In this document: positions 15,976 to 23,540 of the stretch, piece by piece
How the letters are laid out: each line of letters begins with the position of its first letter
Position numbering within the stretch: the stretch's first letter is position 1
NCBI RefSeq assembly: GCF_003967355.1
Contig: NZ_BIFH01000030.1
Coordinates: forward strand, 149,716 to 213,715
Direction of reading: 5' to 3'
From: Embleya hyalina
GTDB taxonomy: Bacteria; Actinomycetota; Actinomycetes; Streptomycetales; Streptomycetaceae
Length of the DNA stretch: 64,000 bases
Notes under the pieces: model-generated
Database searches by the model: none
What the model was told of the DNA's origin: nothing
What the model saw: the letters and a program-made list of their open reading frames with translations, nothing else
Made by a program: the position numbers and the translations under genes

Positions 15976-16494
15976 ATGACAATGCCAGTCCGGCTCTCCG
16001 CGATCGATCTCGTCACGTACACCCCCGGTCTGGCCGCGCTGCTCGTGGACGCGGTGGACGACGGGGCCGGGGTCGGCTTCCTCGCCCCGCTGCCGATCGA
16101 CGCGGCCGCCGAGTGGTGGGCGACGCAGGCGGCCGAGATACGCAACAACCGGATCATCGTGTGGGCGACCTCGGACCACGAGGGCGTCACCGGGACCATC
16201 CAGCTCCGCTTCGCCGGCATGCCGAACAGCCGGCACCGCGCCACGATCTCCAAGCTGCTCGTGCACCGACGTGCCCGAGGCAACGGCATCGCCCGCGAAC
16301 TCCTGTCCACCGCCGAGCAGTTCGCCGCCGCGTCCGGCCGCAGCCTGCTCACCCTGGACACCCAGACCGGCAGCGGCGCGGAGCGGCTGTACAAACGCGC
16401 CGGCTGGATCGAGTCGGGCGCCATCCCGTCCTACGCGGCGGACGCCTCGGGTGTGCTGCGCTCCACCACGATCTTCCACAAACACCTGGCCTGA
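15976..16494 (+). CDS. GNAT-family N-acetyltransferase
   Basis: 172 aa from the ATG at 15976 (GGGAG about 10 nt upstream). Acetyl-CoA motif A is ISKLLVHRRARGNGIARELLSTAE (R-x-x-G-x-G/A loop near residue 100), followed by the LTLDTQTGSGAERLYKRAGW strand-helix typical of the C-terminal half. The C-terminus ends TTIFHKHLA, as in many small-molecule acetyltransferases. The substrate cannot be told; an amine or antibiotic is possible. It lies 49 bp before the DUF4186 gene. Confidence 0.88.
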   Translation: MTMPVRLSAIDLVTYTPGLAALLVDAVDDGAGVGFLAPLPIDAAAEWWATQAAEIRNNRIIVWATSDHEGVTGTIQLRFAGMPNSRHRATISKLLVHRRARGNGIARELLSTAEQFAAASGRSLLTLDTQTGSGAERLYKRAGWIESGAIPSYAADASGVLRSTTIFHKHLA

Positions 16495-16543
16495 GCCGGA
16501 CGAGCACCCGGCCCGAGCCGGACCGGTTACCGTTGGAGGCGAT

Positions 16544-17041
16544 ATGACGACCAAGACCTCCAAGGGCGCCAGGCCCGAGCCGCTCGATGCCCGCCTGGAC
16601 GCGATCGGCAAACTTCCGTCCCGTGCCCGGTTCCACCTGCCCGGCCGGGAACGCACCGTCGCCGTGACGCTGGGCGAGTCCGGCGTGCGCTGGTACGCGT
16701 ACGACGTGATCGCCCGGCGCCTCGGCCCCGCCAAGCCGAGCAAGGACGGCCGACAGACCCCGTACCGGGGCCACCCGGTCTTCGTCGCGCAGCATGCCAC
16801 GGGCACCTGCTGCCGGGGCTGCCTGGAGGAAGTGCACGGCATCCCCCGGGGCCGGCCGCTGGACAGGGCCGAGCTCAACTACGCGGTCAACCTCGTCTGC
16901 GGCTGGCTGACCCGGGAGATCGGCCCGGTCGCGAAGACCCGCGCGAGTCGCCCGCCGCGCTCGGCGATGCCGACCGTCCCGGAGAACCCGTCGGGCTCCC
17001 CGAGGTCGGCCCGCGCCTCGCGGGCGTCCAGGTCCCGCTGA
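16544..17041 (+). CDS. DUF4186 domain protein
   Basis: 165 aa with GGAGG 6 nt before the ATG. The DUF4186 core covers about residues 20-125: RARFHLPGRERTVA, WYAYDVIARRLGPAKPSKDG, RGHPVFVAQHATGTCCRGCLEEVHGIPRG. The CCRGC cluster with nearby His looks like a metal site. The last 40 residues are a Ser/Arg/Pro-rich tail. Function unknown; family members are widespread and small. It is convergent with the FN3 lipoprotein, 15 bp away. Confidence 0.85.
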   Translation: MTTKTSKGARPEPLDARLDAIGKLPSRARFHLPGRERTVAVTLGESGVRWYAYDVIARRLGPAKPSKDGRQTPYRGHPVFVAQHATGTCCRGCLEEVHGIPRGRPLDRAELNYAVNLVCGWLTREIGPVAKTRASRPPRSAMPTVPENPSGSPRSARASRASRSR

Positions 17042-17056
17042 GCGGCCCGGACGGCG

Positions 17057-18043
17057 CTACGGCCCGCCGGGCGTCGCGGCGCCGGGCGGCGCGTCGGTGA
17101 CGGTCAGGTCGGCCGAGAACTCGCCCCACGTGCCGTCGGGCAGCTGCCCCCGGACCTTCAGCACGTGTCCGACCACCGGCCGATCGCCCAGCGGCAGGCT
17201 GTACCGCGCCACCTCGGTCGGCGGCGCCGCGCCCCACTGGACCGTGGTCAGGAACCGCCCGTCCAGGTACACCTCGTAGCTCGCGACCACCCCGTCCACG
17301 TCCGGCGGGGTCCAGGTGAGGTCGGCGTAGGTGCCGTCCACCGCGGTCCGGGGGATCGCGCGCAGGTCGGTCGGCGCGGTGTTGCGACCGTTGCCGGCGC
17401 CCTGTTCGGTGACCACCGTGACGGGGCTGCTCGCCGGCGACTTGTTGTCGGCGGCGTCGCGCGCGGTGACGGTGAAGACGTACTCGGTGCCCGGACGCAG
17501 CCCGGTGACCACCGCCGTGGTGCGATCCGCGGCGACGCTGTGCACGCGTACGCCGGCCTGCCATATGTCGTACGCGGTCACCCCCACGTCGTCCGTGGCG
17601 GCCGCCCACGTCAGCGTCGCCCCGTCCTTGCCCCGGGCCTGGCCGCGCAGGTTCCCGGGCGCGGTCGGCGGCACCCGTTCGCCCTGGACCACGGACGGCG
17701 TGGTGGCCGGCACCCCCGGGCTCGCCGCCGACACGTTCCCGGCCTTGTCCCGGGCCCGCACGGAGAACGTGTACGCGGTCCCCGGCGTCAGTCCGCTCAC
17801 GTCCACCATGTGCCGCCCGCCGGTGACGTCCAGCACCTTGGCGTCGCCGCGAAACACCTCGAACACCGCCACGCTCGGATCGGCCCGCCACATCACGTGC
17901 ACCGACACCGAACTCGACGCCAGCGCGCTCACCTCGACGGGCACCGGCGGCGGCGTGGTGTCCCGTCCGTCGTCCGAACACCCGGTCGCCGCCAGCGCAA
18001 CGACCAAGCCGGCCAAGCCGATCCGTGCCACCCGTCGCGCCAC
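17057..18043 (-). CDS. lipoprotein with fibronectin type III repeats
   Basis: 328 aa from the GTG at 18043 (GGAG about 9 nt upstream). The signal peptide VARRVARIGLAGLVVALAATGC ends in a lipobox Cys, so the protein is predicted to be lipid-anchored outside the cell. Three FN3 modules follow: about 35-125 (VPVEVSALASSSVSVHVMW ... YTFSVRARDKAGN), 130-220 (PPTAPGNLRG ... YVFTVTARDAADN) and 235-325. FN3 repeats of this type accompany chitinases, cellulases and other secreted polysaccharide enzymes. No catalytic domain is present, so a binding or spacer role is likely. The DasR-like site upstream suggests an amino-sugar response. Confidence 0.85.
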   Translation of the reverse strand: MARRVARIGLAGLVVALAATGCSDDGRDTTPPPVPVEVSALASSSVSVHVMWRADPSVAVFEVFRGDAKVLDVTGGRHMVDVSGLTPGTAYTFSVRARDKAGNVSAASPGVPATTPSVVQGERVPPTAPGNLRGQARGKDGATLTWAAATDDVGVTAYDIWQAGVRVHSVAADRTTAVVTGLRPGTEYVFTVTARDAADNKSPASSPVTVVTEQGAGNGRNTAPTDLRAIPRTAVDGTYADLTWTPPDVDGVVASYEVYLDGRFLTTVQWGAAPPTEVARYSLPLGDRPVVGHVLKVRGQLPDGTWGEFSADLTVTDAPPGAATPGGP

Positions 18044-18075
18044 AACGCCTCTCCACCGATCTTCGCCGAGGAGCA

Positions 18076-18091
18076 ATTGGTCTAGACATAT
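18076..18091. promoter_or_regulatory. DasR-like responsive element (dre)
   Basis: ATTGGTCTAGACATAT. The known dre consensus is close to ACTGGTCTAGACCAGT. The left half and the GGTCTAGAC core match exactly; the right half is degenerate. It begins 32 nt upstream of the FN3-lipoprotein start, an appropriate operator position. Confidence 0.55.
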
Positions 18092-18290
18092 ATGACACAG
18101 TCCCCCGCCCCGGAACAAGAGCACAGCCCCACACGTGGGCCCGCCGGGTCGCCGGACGCGCCGTCCAGGTTCGGGGAACTCCCCGTGATTTTCCCGGGAA
18201 TCGCGCAATCCCCCGGGTTCGGGTGTGGGAGTTCGCGCCACCCGCTTGAATGGGACTCGACGCTGGGGTTTCGGGAGGCGGGGGCGTTCC

Positions 18291-19139
18291 ATGGTGCGCA
18301 AGGCGGGGATGGCGGCGGCCCTGATCGTGAGCGGGGTGCTCGTGGCGGGGTGTTCGGGTGGGTCGTCCAAGGGCGGGCCGTTCGGCCTCGGGGTGAGCGA
18401 TTCGCCCACCGTGAGCCGAGGTTCGACGCAGAACCCGGAACCTCCGCCGCCGCCCTCGCCGGATCCGGTCACCCCGGAACCGGTTACCACGAGTGCCACG
18501 CCGCGTCCCACCACGACCACCCGCGCCGACGTGACGCTGACCGCCGCGCGGGCGCAGAGCGTGGTCTCCGCCGTCGCGCTCGTCCCCAAGGACTGGGGCG
18601 ACACCTACGTCCCCCAGGAGCAGAACTACGAACACACCGCGCTCGACCACGTGATCACCGGCACCGACTGCAAGCAGGCGCTCCAGGGCACCACCCCGGG
18701 CGCGCTGGCGACCATGGCGCGCTATGTGTACATCCCCGACGGCAAGCCGAGCGTGGACAACCTCAGCAAGACGCTCGCCACGTCCTCCGCGACGGTGTAC
18801 TCCACGGCCCTCGCGGCCCGCACCGACATGCAGGTCGGCGTCGCCGACGCCCGGCGCTGCCCCGACCAGGTGCTCGGCGGCGACGAGAAGCTGAACGGCA
18901 TCCAGGTCCTGGACCTGACCGTGGAGGGCATCGACGAGGTACACGTCGCCCGGGCCCAGTGGATCTCCGGCCACGGCGGCGCGCCGTTCCAGTACGTGTG
19001 GGTGACGGCTCGGCAGGGCCAGACGGTGCTCACCGCCGCGGTCGTCGACCGCGGGGACAAGACCTTCGAGTCGGCCAAGAACCAGGCGATCGACGCGGTG
19101 GCCAAGATGATCGCCCGCGCCACCGTGCAACTGCGTTGA
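18291..19139 (+). CDS. secreted lipoprotein, hypothetical
   Basis: 282 aa from the ATG at 18291. Signal peptide with lipobox LVAGC (about residue 17), then a Pro/Thr-rich wall-spanning linker (PPPPPSPDPVTPEPVTT) and a globular C-terminal domain of about 200 residues with two Cys (TDCKQAL and ADARRCPD), possibly a disulfide. The domain shares the layout ALVPKDWGDTYVPQEQNYEH with ALAPEDWGGGFVKQSTYEF in the next gene, so the two are paralogues. It resembles actinobacterial sensor-type lipoproteins; no function is known. Confidence 0.75.
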   Translation: MVRKAGMAAALIVSGVLVAGCSGGSSKGGPFGLGVSDSPTVSRGSTQNPEPPPPPSPDPVTPEPVTTSATPRPTTTTRADVTLTAARAQSVVSAVALVPKDWGDTYVPQEQNYEHTALDHVITGTDCKQALQGTTPGALATMARYVYIPDGKPSVDNLSKTLATSSATVYSTALAARTDMQVGVADARRCPDQVLGGDEKLNGIQVLDLTVEGIDEVHVARAQWISGHGGAPFQYVWVTARQGQTVLTAAVVDRGDKTFESAKNQAIDAVAKMIARATVQLR

Positions 19140-19162
19140 CCCGCCGCGCCCGCGCCGACCTC

Positions 19163-19196
19163 GCGTGAACACGGTGAATATCATGTGGGTTCACGC
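19163..19196. promoter_or_regulatory. perfect inverted repeat before the second lipoprotein
   Basis: GCGTGAAC (19163-19170) and GTTCACGC (19189-19196) are perfect 8-nt arms with an 18-nt spacer containing AATATCAT. It lies in the 75-bp gap before the lipoprotein gene and fits a dimeric operator; the start codon is 18 nt downstream. Confidence 0.45.
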
Positions 19197-19214
19197 TCAC
19201 GGGGGAGTCATCGG

Positions 19215-20036
19215 ATGAACGGCACGAGAATCCGCGCGGGATCCGGCGCGAGACGAACGATGCTCCGCGCGATCGGCCCGCTCCTGGGCGCCCTGCTGCT
19301 CGCGGGTTGCGCCGACAGCGGCGACGGGCCGTTCGCGGTCGTCCCGAACGCGACGTCCACCGACGCGAGCCCCGTCGCCAAGGGCCCGAGCCCGACCGCC
19401 TCCACCACCGCGACCTCCCGGCCGTCCGGCACCACCGCGCCGCCGAGCCGCAGCCCCGAGCAGGCGCAGACGCTCGCTCGTTCGCTGGCGCTGGCCCCCG
19501 AGGACTGGGGCGGCGGTTTCGTCAAGCAGAGCACCTACGAGTTCGCCGGCGAGACCTGGACCGACTACGCCGCCGACTGCACGCAGCAGACCGTGCCGCT
19601 GCCGTCGAGCATCATCGGCCAGTGGGTGCGCCAGGTCCAACAGTCCGACGCCGCACAGCCGAACACGCTCTCCAGCGGCAGCACCAGCGCGATCGTGCAC
19701 AAGGACACGCGCGGCGCGCACGATCAGGTCCAGAACGCGCGCCAGGTCAAGGACCGCTGCCCGACCCGCACCTACACCGACGGCACCCAGGCCAAGGACA
19801 GCCCCGGCGCCCCGCAACCCCCGTTCGCCGAGGCCGACGAGGTGTTCGCCGAGGAGGGCCTGATGTACCTGAAGTCGGGCGGCAGTCCGTACGCGTACGT
19901 CGTGGTGACCCTGCGCAAGGACACCGTGGCGATGTCCGCCTACTTCAGCGCCCCCGGCCCCGAGCACATGGCCGACGTGCGCACCCGCGCGACCCAGGCC
20001 GCCCGCCTGATGCTCGACCGCCTGCTGCGCGCCTAG
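19215..20036 (+). CDS. secreted lipoprotein, hypothetical (paralogue)
   Basis: 273 aa from the ATG at 19215, with GGGAG 8 nt upstream. Signal peptide and lipobox LLLAGC, then a Thr/Ser/Pro linker (about 45-90) and a globular domain related to that of the preceding gene: ALAPEDWGGGF at the start, a Cys pair (AADCTQQT and KDRCPTRT) and an ending of the type VVVTLRKDTVAMSAYF. The paired genes probably arose by duplication. The role at the cell surface is unknown. Confidence 0.75.
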   Translation: MNGTRIRAGSGARRTMLRAIGPLLGALLLAGCADSGDGPFAVVPNATSTDASPVAKGPSPTASTTATSRPSGTTAPPSRSPEQAQTLARSLALAPEDWGGGFVKQSTYEFAGETWTDYAADCTQQTVPLPSSIIGQWVRQVQQSDAAQPNTLSSGSTSAIVHKDTRGAHDQVQNARQVKDRCPTRTYTDGTQAKDSPGAPQPPFAEADEVFAEEGLMYLKSGGSPYAYVVVTLRKDTVAMSAYFSAPGPEHMADVRTRATQAARLMLDRLLRA

Positions 20037-20122
20037 CGGGTGTCCCCGGTTCCCGGTTCCCCCGGTTCCCCGGATCGGTCGGATGCGCGCCCCAGCGCGT
20101 CGGGGCGACTAACGTTCCGGTC

Positions 20123-21271
20123 ATGACCCAATCGCACGGCTTTGAGACCCTGGCGATCCATGCCGGGCAGGAACCCGACCCGCTGACCGGGGCCGTGGTT
20201 CCGCCGATCTACCAGGTGTCCACCTACAAGCAGGACGGCGTCGGCGGGCTGCGCGGCGGCTACGAGTACAGCCGTTCCGGCAACCCGACCCGCACCGCGC
20301 TCGAGGAGTGCGTCGCGGCCCTGGAGGACGGCACCAGGGCGCTGACCTTCGCCTCCGGACTGGCCGCCGAGGACTGCCTCCTGCGCGCCCTGTGCGCGCC
20401 GGGCGACCACGCGGTGATCCCGGACGACGCCTACGGCGGCACCTTCCGACTGTTCGCGAAGGTGGCCTCGCGCTGGGGGATCGGGTACACCCCCGCGCAC
20501 GCCGGCGACCTCGACGCGGTACGGGCCGCGATCCGGCCCGGCGTCACCCGGATCGTGTGGTGCGAGACGCCGAGCAATCCGCTGCTCGGCGTCGCCGACA
20601 TCGCCGCCCTCGCGGCGGTCGCGCACGACGCGGGCGCGCTGCTCGTGGTCGACAACACCTTCGCCTCGCCCTACCTCCAGCAGCCGCTGACCCTGGGCGC
20701 GGACGTCGTGGTGCACTCCACGACGAAGTACATGGGCGGCCACTCCGACGTGATCGGTGGCGCGCTCGTGGTCGAGGACGCCGGTCTGGCCGCCGAGTTG
20801 GCGTTCCACCAGAACGCGATGGGCGCCGTGCCCGCGCCGTTCGACGCGTGGCTGACGCTGCGCGGGCTCAAGACGCTGGGCGTGCGGATGGACCGGCACT
20901 GCGCCAACGCGGAGCGGGTCGTGGACCTGCTCTCCCGGCACCCGCGCGTGGCCGAGGTGATGTATCCCGGGCTGCCGGGACACCCCGGCCACGATGTCGC
21001 GGTCAAGCAGATGAAGGCGTTCGGCGGCATGGTCTCGTTCCGGGTGAACGGCGGCGAGGAGGCCGCCGTTCGGGTGTGCGACCGGGCCGAACTCTTCACC
21101 CTGGGCGAGTCCCTCGGCGGCGTCGAGTCGCTGATCGAGCACCCGGGCCGGATGACGCACGCCTCGGCGGCGGGCTCGCCGCTGGAGGTCCCGGGCGACC
21201 TGGTGCGCCTGTCGGTGGGCATCGAATCCGCCGACGACCTGCTGGCCGACCTGGAACGCGCCCTGGGCTGA
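20123..21271 (+). CDS. metB: cystathionine gamma-synthase (or gamma-lyase)
   Basis: 382 aa PLP enzyme of the Cys/Met metabolism family. It joins activated homoserine and Cys to cystathionine in methionine synthesis, though some homologues run the gamma-lyase reaction. Motifs: YEYSRSGNPTRTALEECVA near the N-terminus, DDAYGGTFRLF, the aspartate region LLVVDNTFASPYLQQPL, the PLP lysine in VVHSTTKYMGGHSDVIGG, and SLGGVESLIEHPGRMTHAS near the C-terminus. Start at the ATG 20123; the open frame extends far upstream but that part overlaps the lipoprotein. No strong Shine-Dalgarno. Confidence 0.93.
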   Translation: MTQSHGFETLAIHAGQEPDPLTGAVVPPIYQVSTYKQDGVGGLRGGYEYSRSGNPTRTALEECVAALEDGTRALTFASGLAAEDCLLRALCAPGDHAVIPDDAYGGTFRLFAKVASRWGIGYTPAHAGDLDAVRAAIRPGVTRIVWCETPSNPLLGVADIAALAAVAHDAGALLVVDNTFASPYLQQPLTLGADVVVHSTTKYMGGHSDVIGGALVVEDAGLAAELAFHQNAMGAVPAPFDAWLTLRGLKTLGVRMDRHCANAERVVDLLSRHPRVAEVMYPGLPGHPGHDVAVKQMKAFGGMVSFRVNGGEEAAVRVCDRAELFTLGESLGGVESLIEHPGRMTHASAAGSPLEVPGDLVRLSVGIESADDLLADLERALG

Positions 21272-21303
21272 GGCCCGGGTGCCGCGTATCGGGCGTCGCG
21301 TCC

Positions 21304-21340
21304 CGAGCGCCGGGGGGCCGGTCGGCCCACCCGGCGCTCG
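21304..21340 (+). terminator. metB terminator hairpin
   Basis: An 11-bp perfect stem (CGAGCGCCGGG against CCCGGCGCTCG), loop of 15 nt, 33 bp after the metB stop and before the convergent membrane-protein gene. Confidence 0.65.
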
Positions 21341-21370
21341 CGGCTTCGCCGACCTTCGCCGGCACCGGCG

Positions 21371-22066
21371 CTACCGCGCCTCGTCCGTACAGCCCGCGCA
21401 GGCGGCGACCAGGTTGCCCGCCTCGTCGTAGACGGTGATCGAGACCGGGGACCCGCCGGTGAAGGCCCACAGGTAGGCCACCCCGGGCAGGTCCGCCGGG
21501 CGCTCCAGGCGCATCCGTCGGGCACCCGCGGCGTCGTGGAGTTCGCCGCGCAGGGCCGGCGCGGTCGTACCGCGGCCGATCAGGACGGCGACCACCAACC
21601 GCTGTCCGGCGGGCGCGTATCGGCCCGAAGGCATGATCGCCGTGTCCAGCCGCCCCGGGGTGGGCAGGAAGCGGCAGCGCGCCTCCTCCGGCTCGGCCGC
21701 GCCGCCCAGGCACCAGGACGAGTCGCCCTCGGGGCCGGTGTCGCCGATCCACGCCGAAGCGCCGAAGCCGACATCGGTGCGCAGATCCGACGGCTGGCTC
21801 CGGTCCACCGGCCACAGCGGCGTGGGATCCGGCGGCGTCGGCGGCAGTCCGCCCCCGCCGCCGCTGCCCGGGGCCGCCAGCCACAGGCCGCCGGCCGCCG
21901 CGCCGGCCAGTACGACCGAGCCGAACACGTGGCGCAGCCTGCGCAGCGCCGCCCGCCGCCGCACCCGCCGGGCCAGGTTCGGCGGCAGCGGCCGATACGG
22001 GAACTCCGGCGGCTCGGGCACCTCCTCCGCGTCCGCCGCGCCCGGCGGCGACACGGTCACGCTCAT
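21371..22066 (-). CDS. single-pass membrane protein partnered with a sigma factor
   Basis: 231 aa. Its ATG overlaps the sigma-factor stop (ATGA), a sign of translational coupling. A basic Pro-rich cytoplasmic N-terminus of about 45 residues (PPNLARRVRRRAALRRLRH) leads into one membrane helix (VFGSVVLAGAAAGGLWLAA). The outer domain of about 150 residues carries Cys pairs (SSWCLGG, ARCRF, ACAGC). By position it could be the anti-sigma factor or sensor for the neighbouring sigma factor, but it lacks a recognisable zinc anti-sigma motif. Hypothetical. Confidence 0.7.
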   Translation of the reverse strand: MSVTVSPPGAADAEEVPEPPEFPYRPLPPNLARRVRRRAALRRLRHVFGSVVLAGAAAGGLWLAAPGSGGGGGLPPTPPDPTPLWPVDRSQPSDLRTDVGFGASAWIGDTGPEGDSSWCLGGAAEPEEARCRFLPTPGRLDTAIMPSGRYAPAGQRLVVAVLIGRGTTAPALRGELHDAAGARRMRLERPADLPGVAYLWAFTGGSPVSITVYDEAGNLVAACAGCTDEAR

Positions 22067-22569
22067 CGGTACGCCTCCGCGTCCGCGGCGAGATCCGTCG
22101 CCTCCCGCGACCCGACCGGCGCCGCGCGGACCAGCCCGCCGCCGGCCAGGACCTGCGCCATCCCGCGCCGCCACGCCCCGGACACCGTCTCCACCGGCAG
22201 CCCCATCGCCTCGGCCGCGTCGTACTCGTCCAACCGCGCGTAGAGCCGCAACACCACCGCGGCCCGCTCCCTCCGGCCGAGCCGGTCCAGCGTGGTGAAC
22301 GGCTCGCCCGCGTCCGGGAGTTCGTGATCGTGCCCGCGCGGCCCCGGACGCCACGGATCCAGGTAGCCGGCCAGCAGCGCCCGCCACGCGGTGCGTACCG
22401 GATCCTGGCTCGGCAGTCGACTCCACTTCAGACAGGTATGCGCCAGCGCGCGCTCGACCCGGCGTTCCGCGCGTTGTCGGTCACCGGTGAGCAGGTCCGC
22501 GGCGTGCAGCAACTGCGTGCCGACCGTATGGACGAAAATCTCGAATTCGCGAGCGTCGCGCTTGTGCAC
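22063..22569 (-). CDS. SigE-family ECF-like RNA polymerase sigma factor
   Basis: 168 aa from the GTG at 22569, with GGGAGG 5 nt upstream. Region 2: EFEIFVHTVGTQLLHAADLLTGDRQRAERRVERALAHTCLKW. Region 4 HTH near the C-terminus: LDRLGRRERAAVVLRLYARLDEYDAAEAMGLPVETVSGAWRRG. The size and layout fit the SigE-type group 40-like sigma factors common in Streptomyces. Region 2 is rather divergent, so promoter recognition may be weak. It probably directs RNA polymerase to a small regulon controlled through the downstream membrane protein. Confidence 0.78.
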   Translation of the reverse strand: MHKRDAREFEIFVHTVGTQLLHAADLLTGDRQRAERRVERALAHTCLKWSRLPSQDPVRTAWRALLAGYLDPWRPGPRGHDHELPDAGEPFTTLDRLGRRERAAVVLRLYARLDEYDAAEAMGLPVETVSGAWRRGMAQVLAGGGLVRAAPVGSREATDLAADAEAYR

Positions 22570-22866
22570 GGTGCCTCCCGCAGGTCTGCCGAGCGGATGC
22601 CCTCGGGCCCGGCTCGGTGCCGTCGCCGCTCTGTCTGTGCTGCTGCCCCACACCTGTCCGGGTAGTCGCGGGTCGCGACATATCGCCCCTCGGCGCCGCA
22701 TCCCCGTCACCGGGCCCGCACTCCGGCAACGGCGGCAAAACACCCCGTTGTGGCCACGGTAAAACGCTCGGCGTCATTGCGGGGTGGAATCGTCCCGTCG
22801 GGGCCCGGTGATCCCGGTCCGCGCAATATCCTCGGGGGATCACATCGGACCTACGAACGAGCGGCG

Positions 22867-23364
22867 ATGACACCGGAACAGGACCCGATCGACCCCACCG
22901 GCTCTGCGGACCCGCTCTACGACCGCCTGCAGCACGAGGTGGCCCTCTTCGCGCGGCGCGCCGAACAGACCCGCCTCGGTGCCGTCGGCGAACTGCGCAA
23001 CTCGATGGACCGCGCGGCCTACCTGCTGCTCGGCCGGTTGGAGCTGGGCGGCCCGATGGGCGTCAAGGCCCTTGCGCAGGCCATGACGATCGACTCGTCC
23101 ACGGTGACCCGCCAGGTCACCCCGCTGGTCGAACAGGGCCTGGTGGACCGGGTTCCCAACCCGGACGACGGCCGCGCGGTCCTCCTCGAACTCTCCACCG
23201 AGGGCCGCGACCGCCTCCACCAGGTCCGAAACGCCCGACAACGCCTGATGGCCGAAATCTGCGAAGGCTGGAGCCTGGACGACCGCGAACGCTTCACCGC
23301 CCTCCTCACCAGATTCAACGCCAGCATGGAACGCCGCCAAAACCGCACCGCGTCGGACTCCTGA
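22867..23364 (+). CDS. MarR-family transcriptional regulator
   Basis: 165 aa from the ATG at 22867. Winged-helix MarR core: AAYLLLGRLELGGPMGVKALAQAMTIDSSTVTRQVTPLVEQGLVDRVPNPDDGRAVLLELSTEGRDRL, with the recognition helix and the D-x-R wing (DDGRA). Family members sense phenolics or oxidants and control nearby genes. It stands alone, divergent from the sigma factor across a 297-bp gap in which I see no gene, and 176 bp before ilvA. Confidence 0.92.
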   Translation: MTPEQDPIDPTGSADPLYDRLQHEVALFARRAEQTRLGAVGELRNSMDRAAYLLLGRLELGGPMGVKALAQAMTIDSSTVTRQVTPLVEQGLVDRVPNPDDGRAVLLELSTEGRDRLHQVRNARQRLMAEICEGWSLDDRERFTALLTRFNASMERRQNRTASDS

Positions 23365-23540
23365 CCCGCGCTCCCCGCGCCCCGGCGCACCCGCCGTTCG
23401 TCGCGCGTCGTGGGCCGGCCGCCCGGCGCGGGGCCGCTCGTCGCTCGCGCGCAACGGTGGGGAAGCGGGCGATCGGTGGGGCGCCCGGGCAACGTGACAC
23501 CCGACGGATGCGCACGGGCGGTTGGTGCGACACTCGGCGT

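Noticed and set aside
13906-16878. A 990-codon open frame on the minus strand
   Set aside because: It lies opposite the MFS and acetyltransferase genes and encodes Arg/His/Gln/Pro-rich sequence without motifs, a GC-driven shadow.
19307-21271. A 654-codon frame that would fuse a long N-terminus to MetB
   Set aside because: The extension overlaps the second lipoprotein in another frame; MetB begins at 20123 with family-typical residues.
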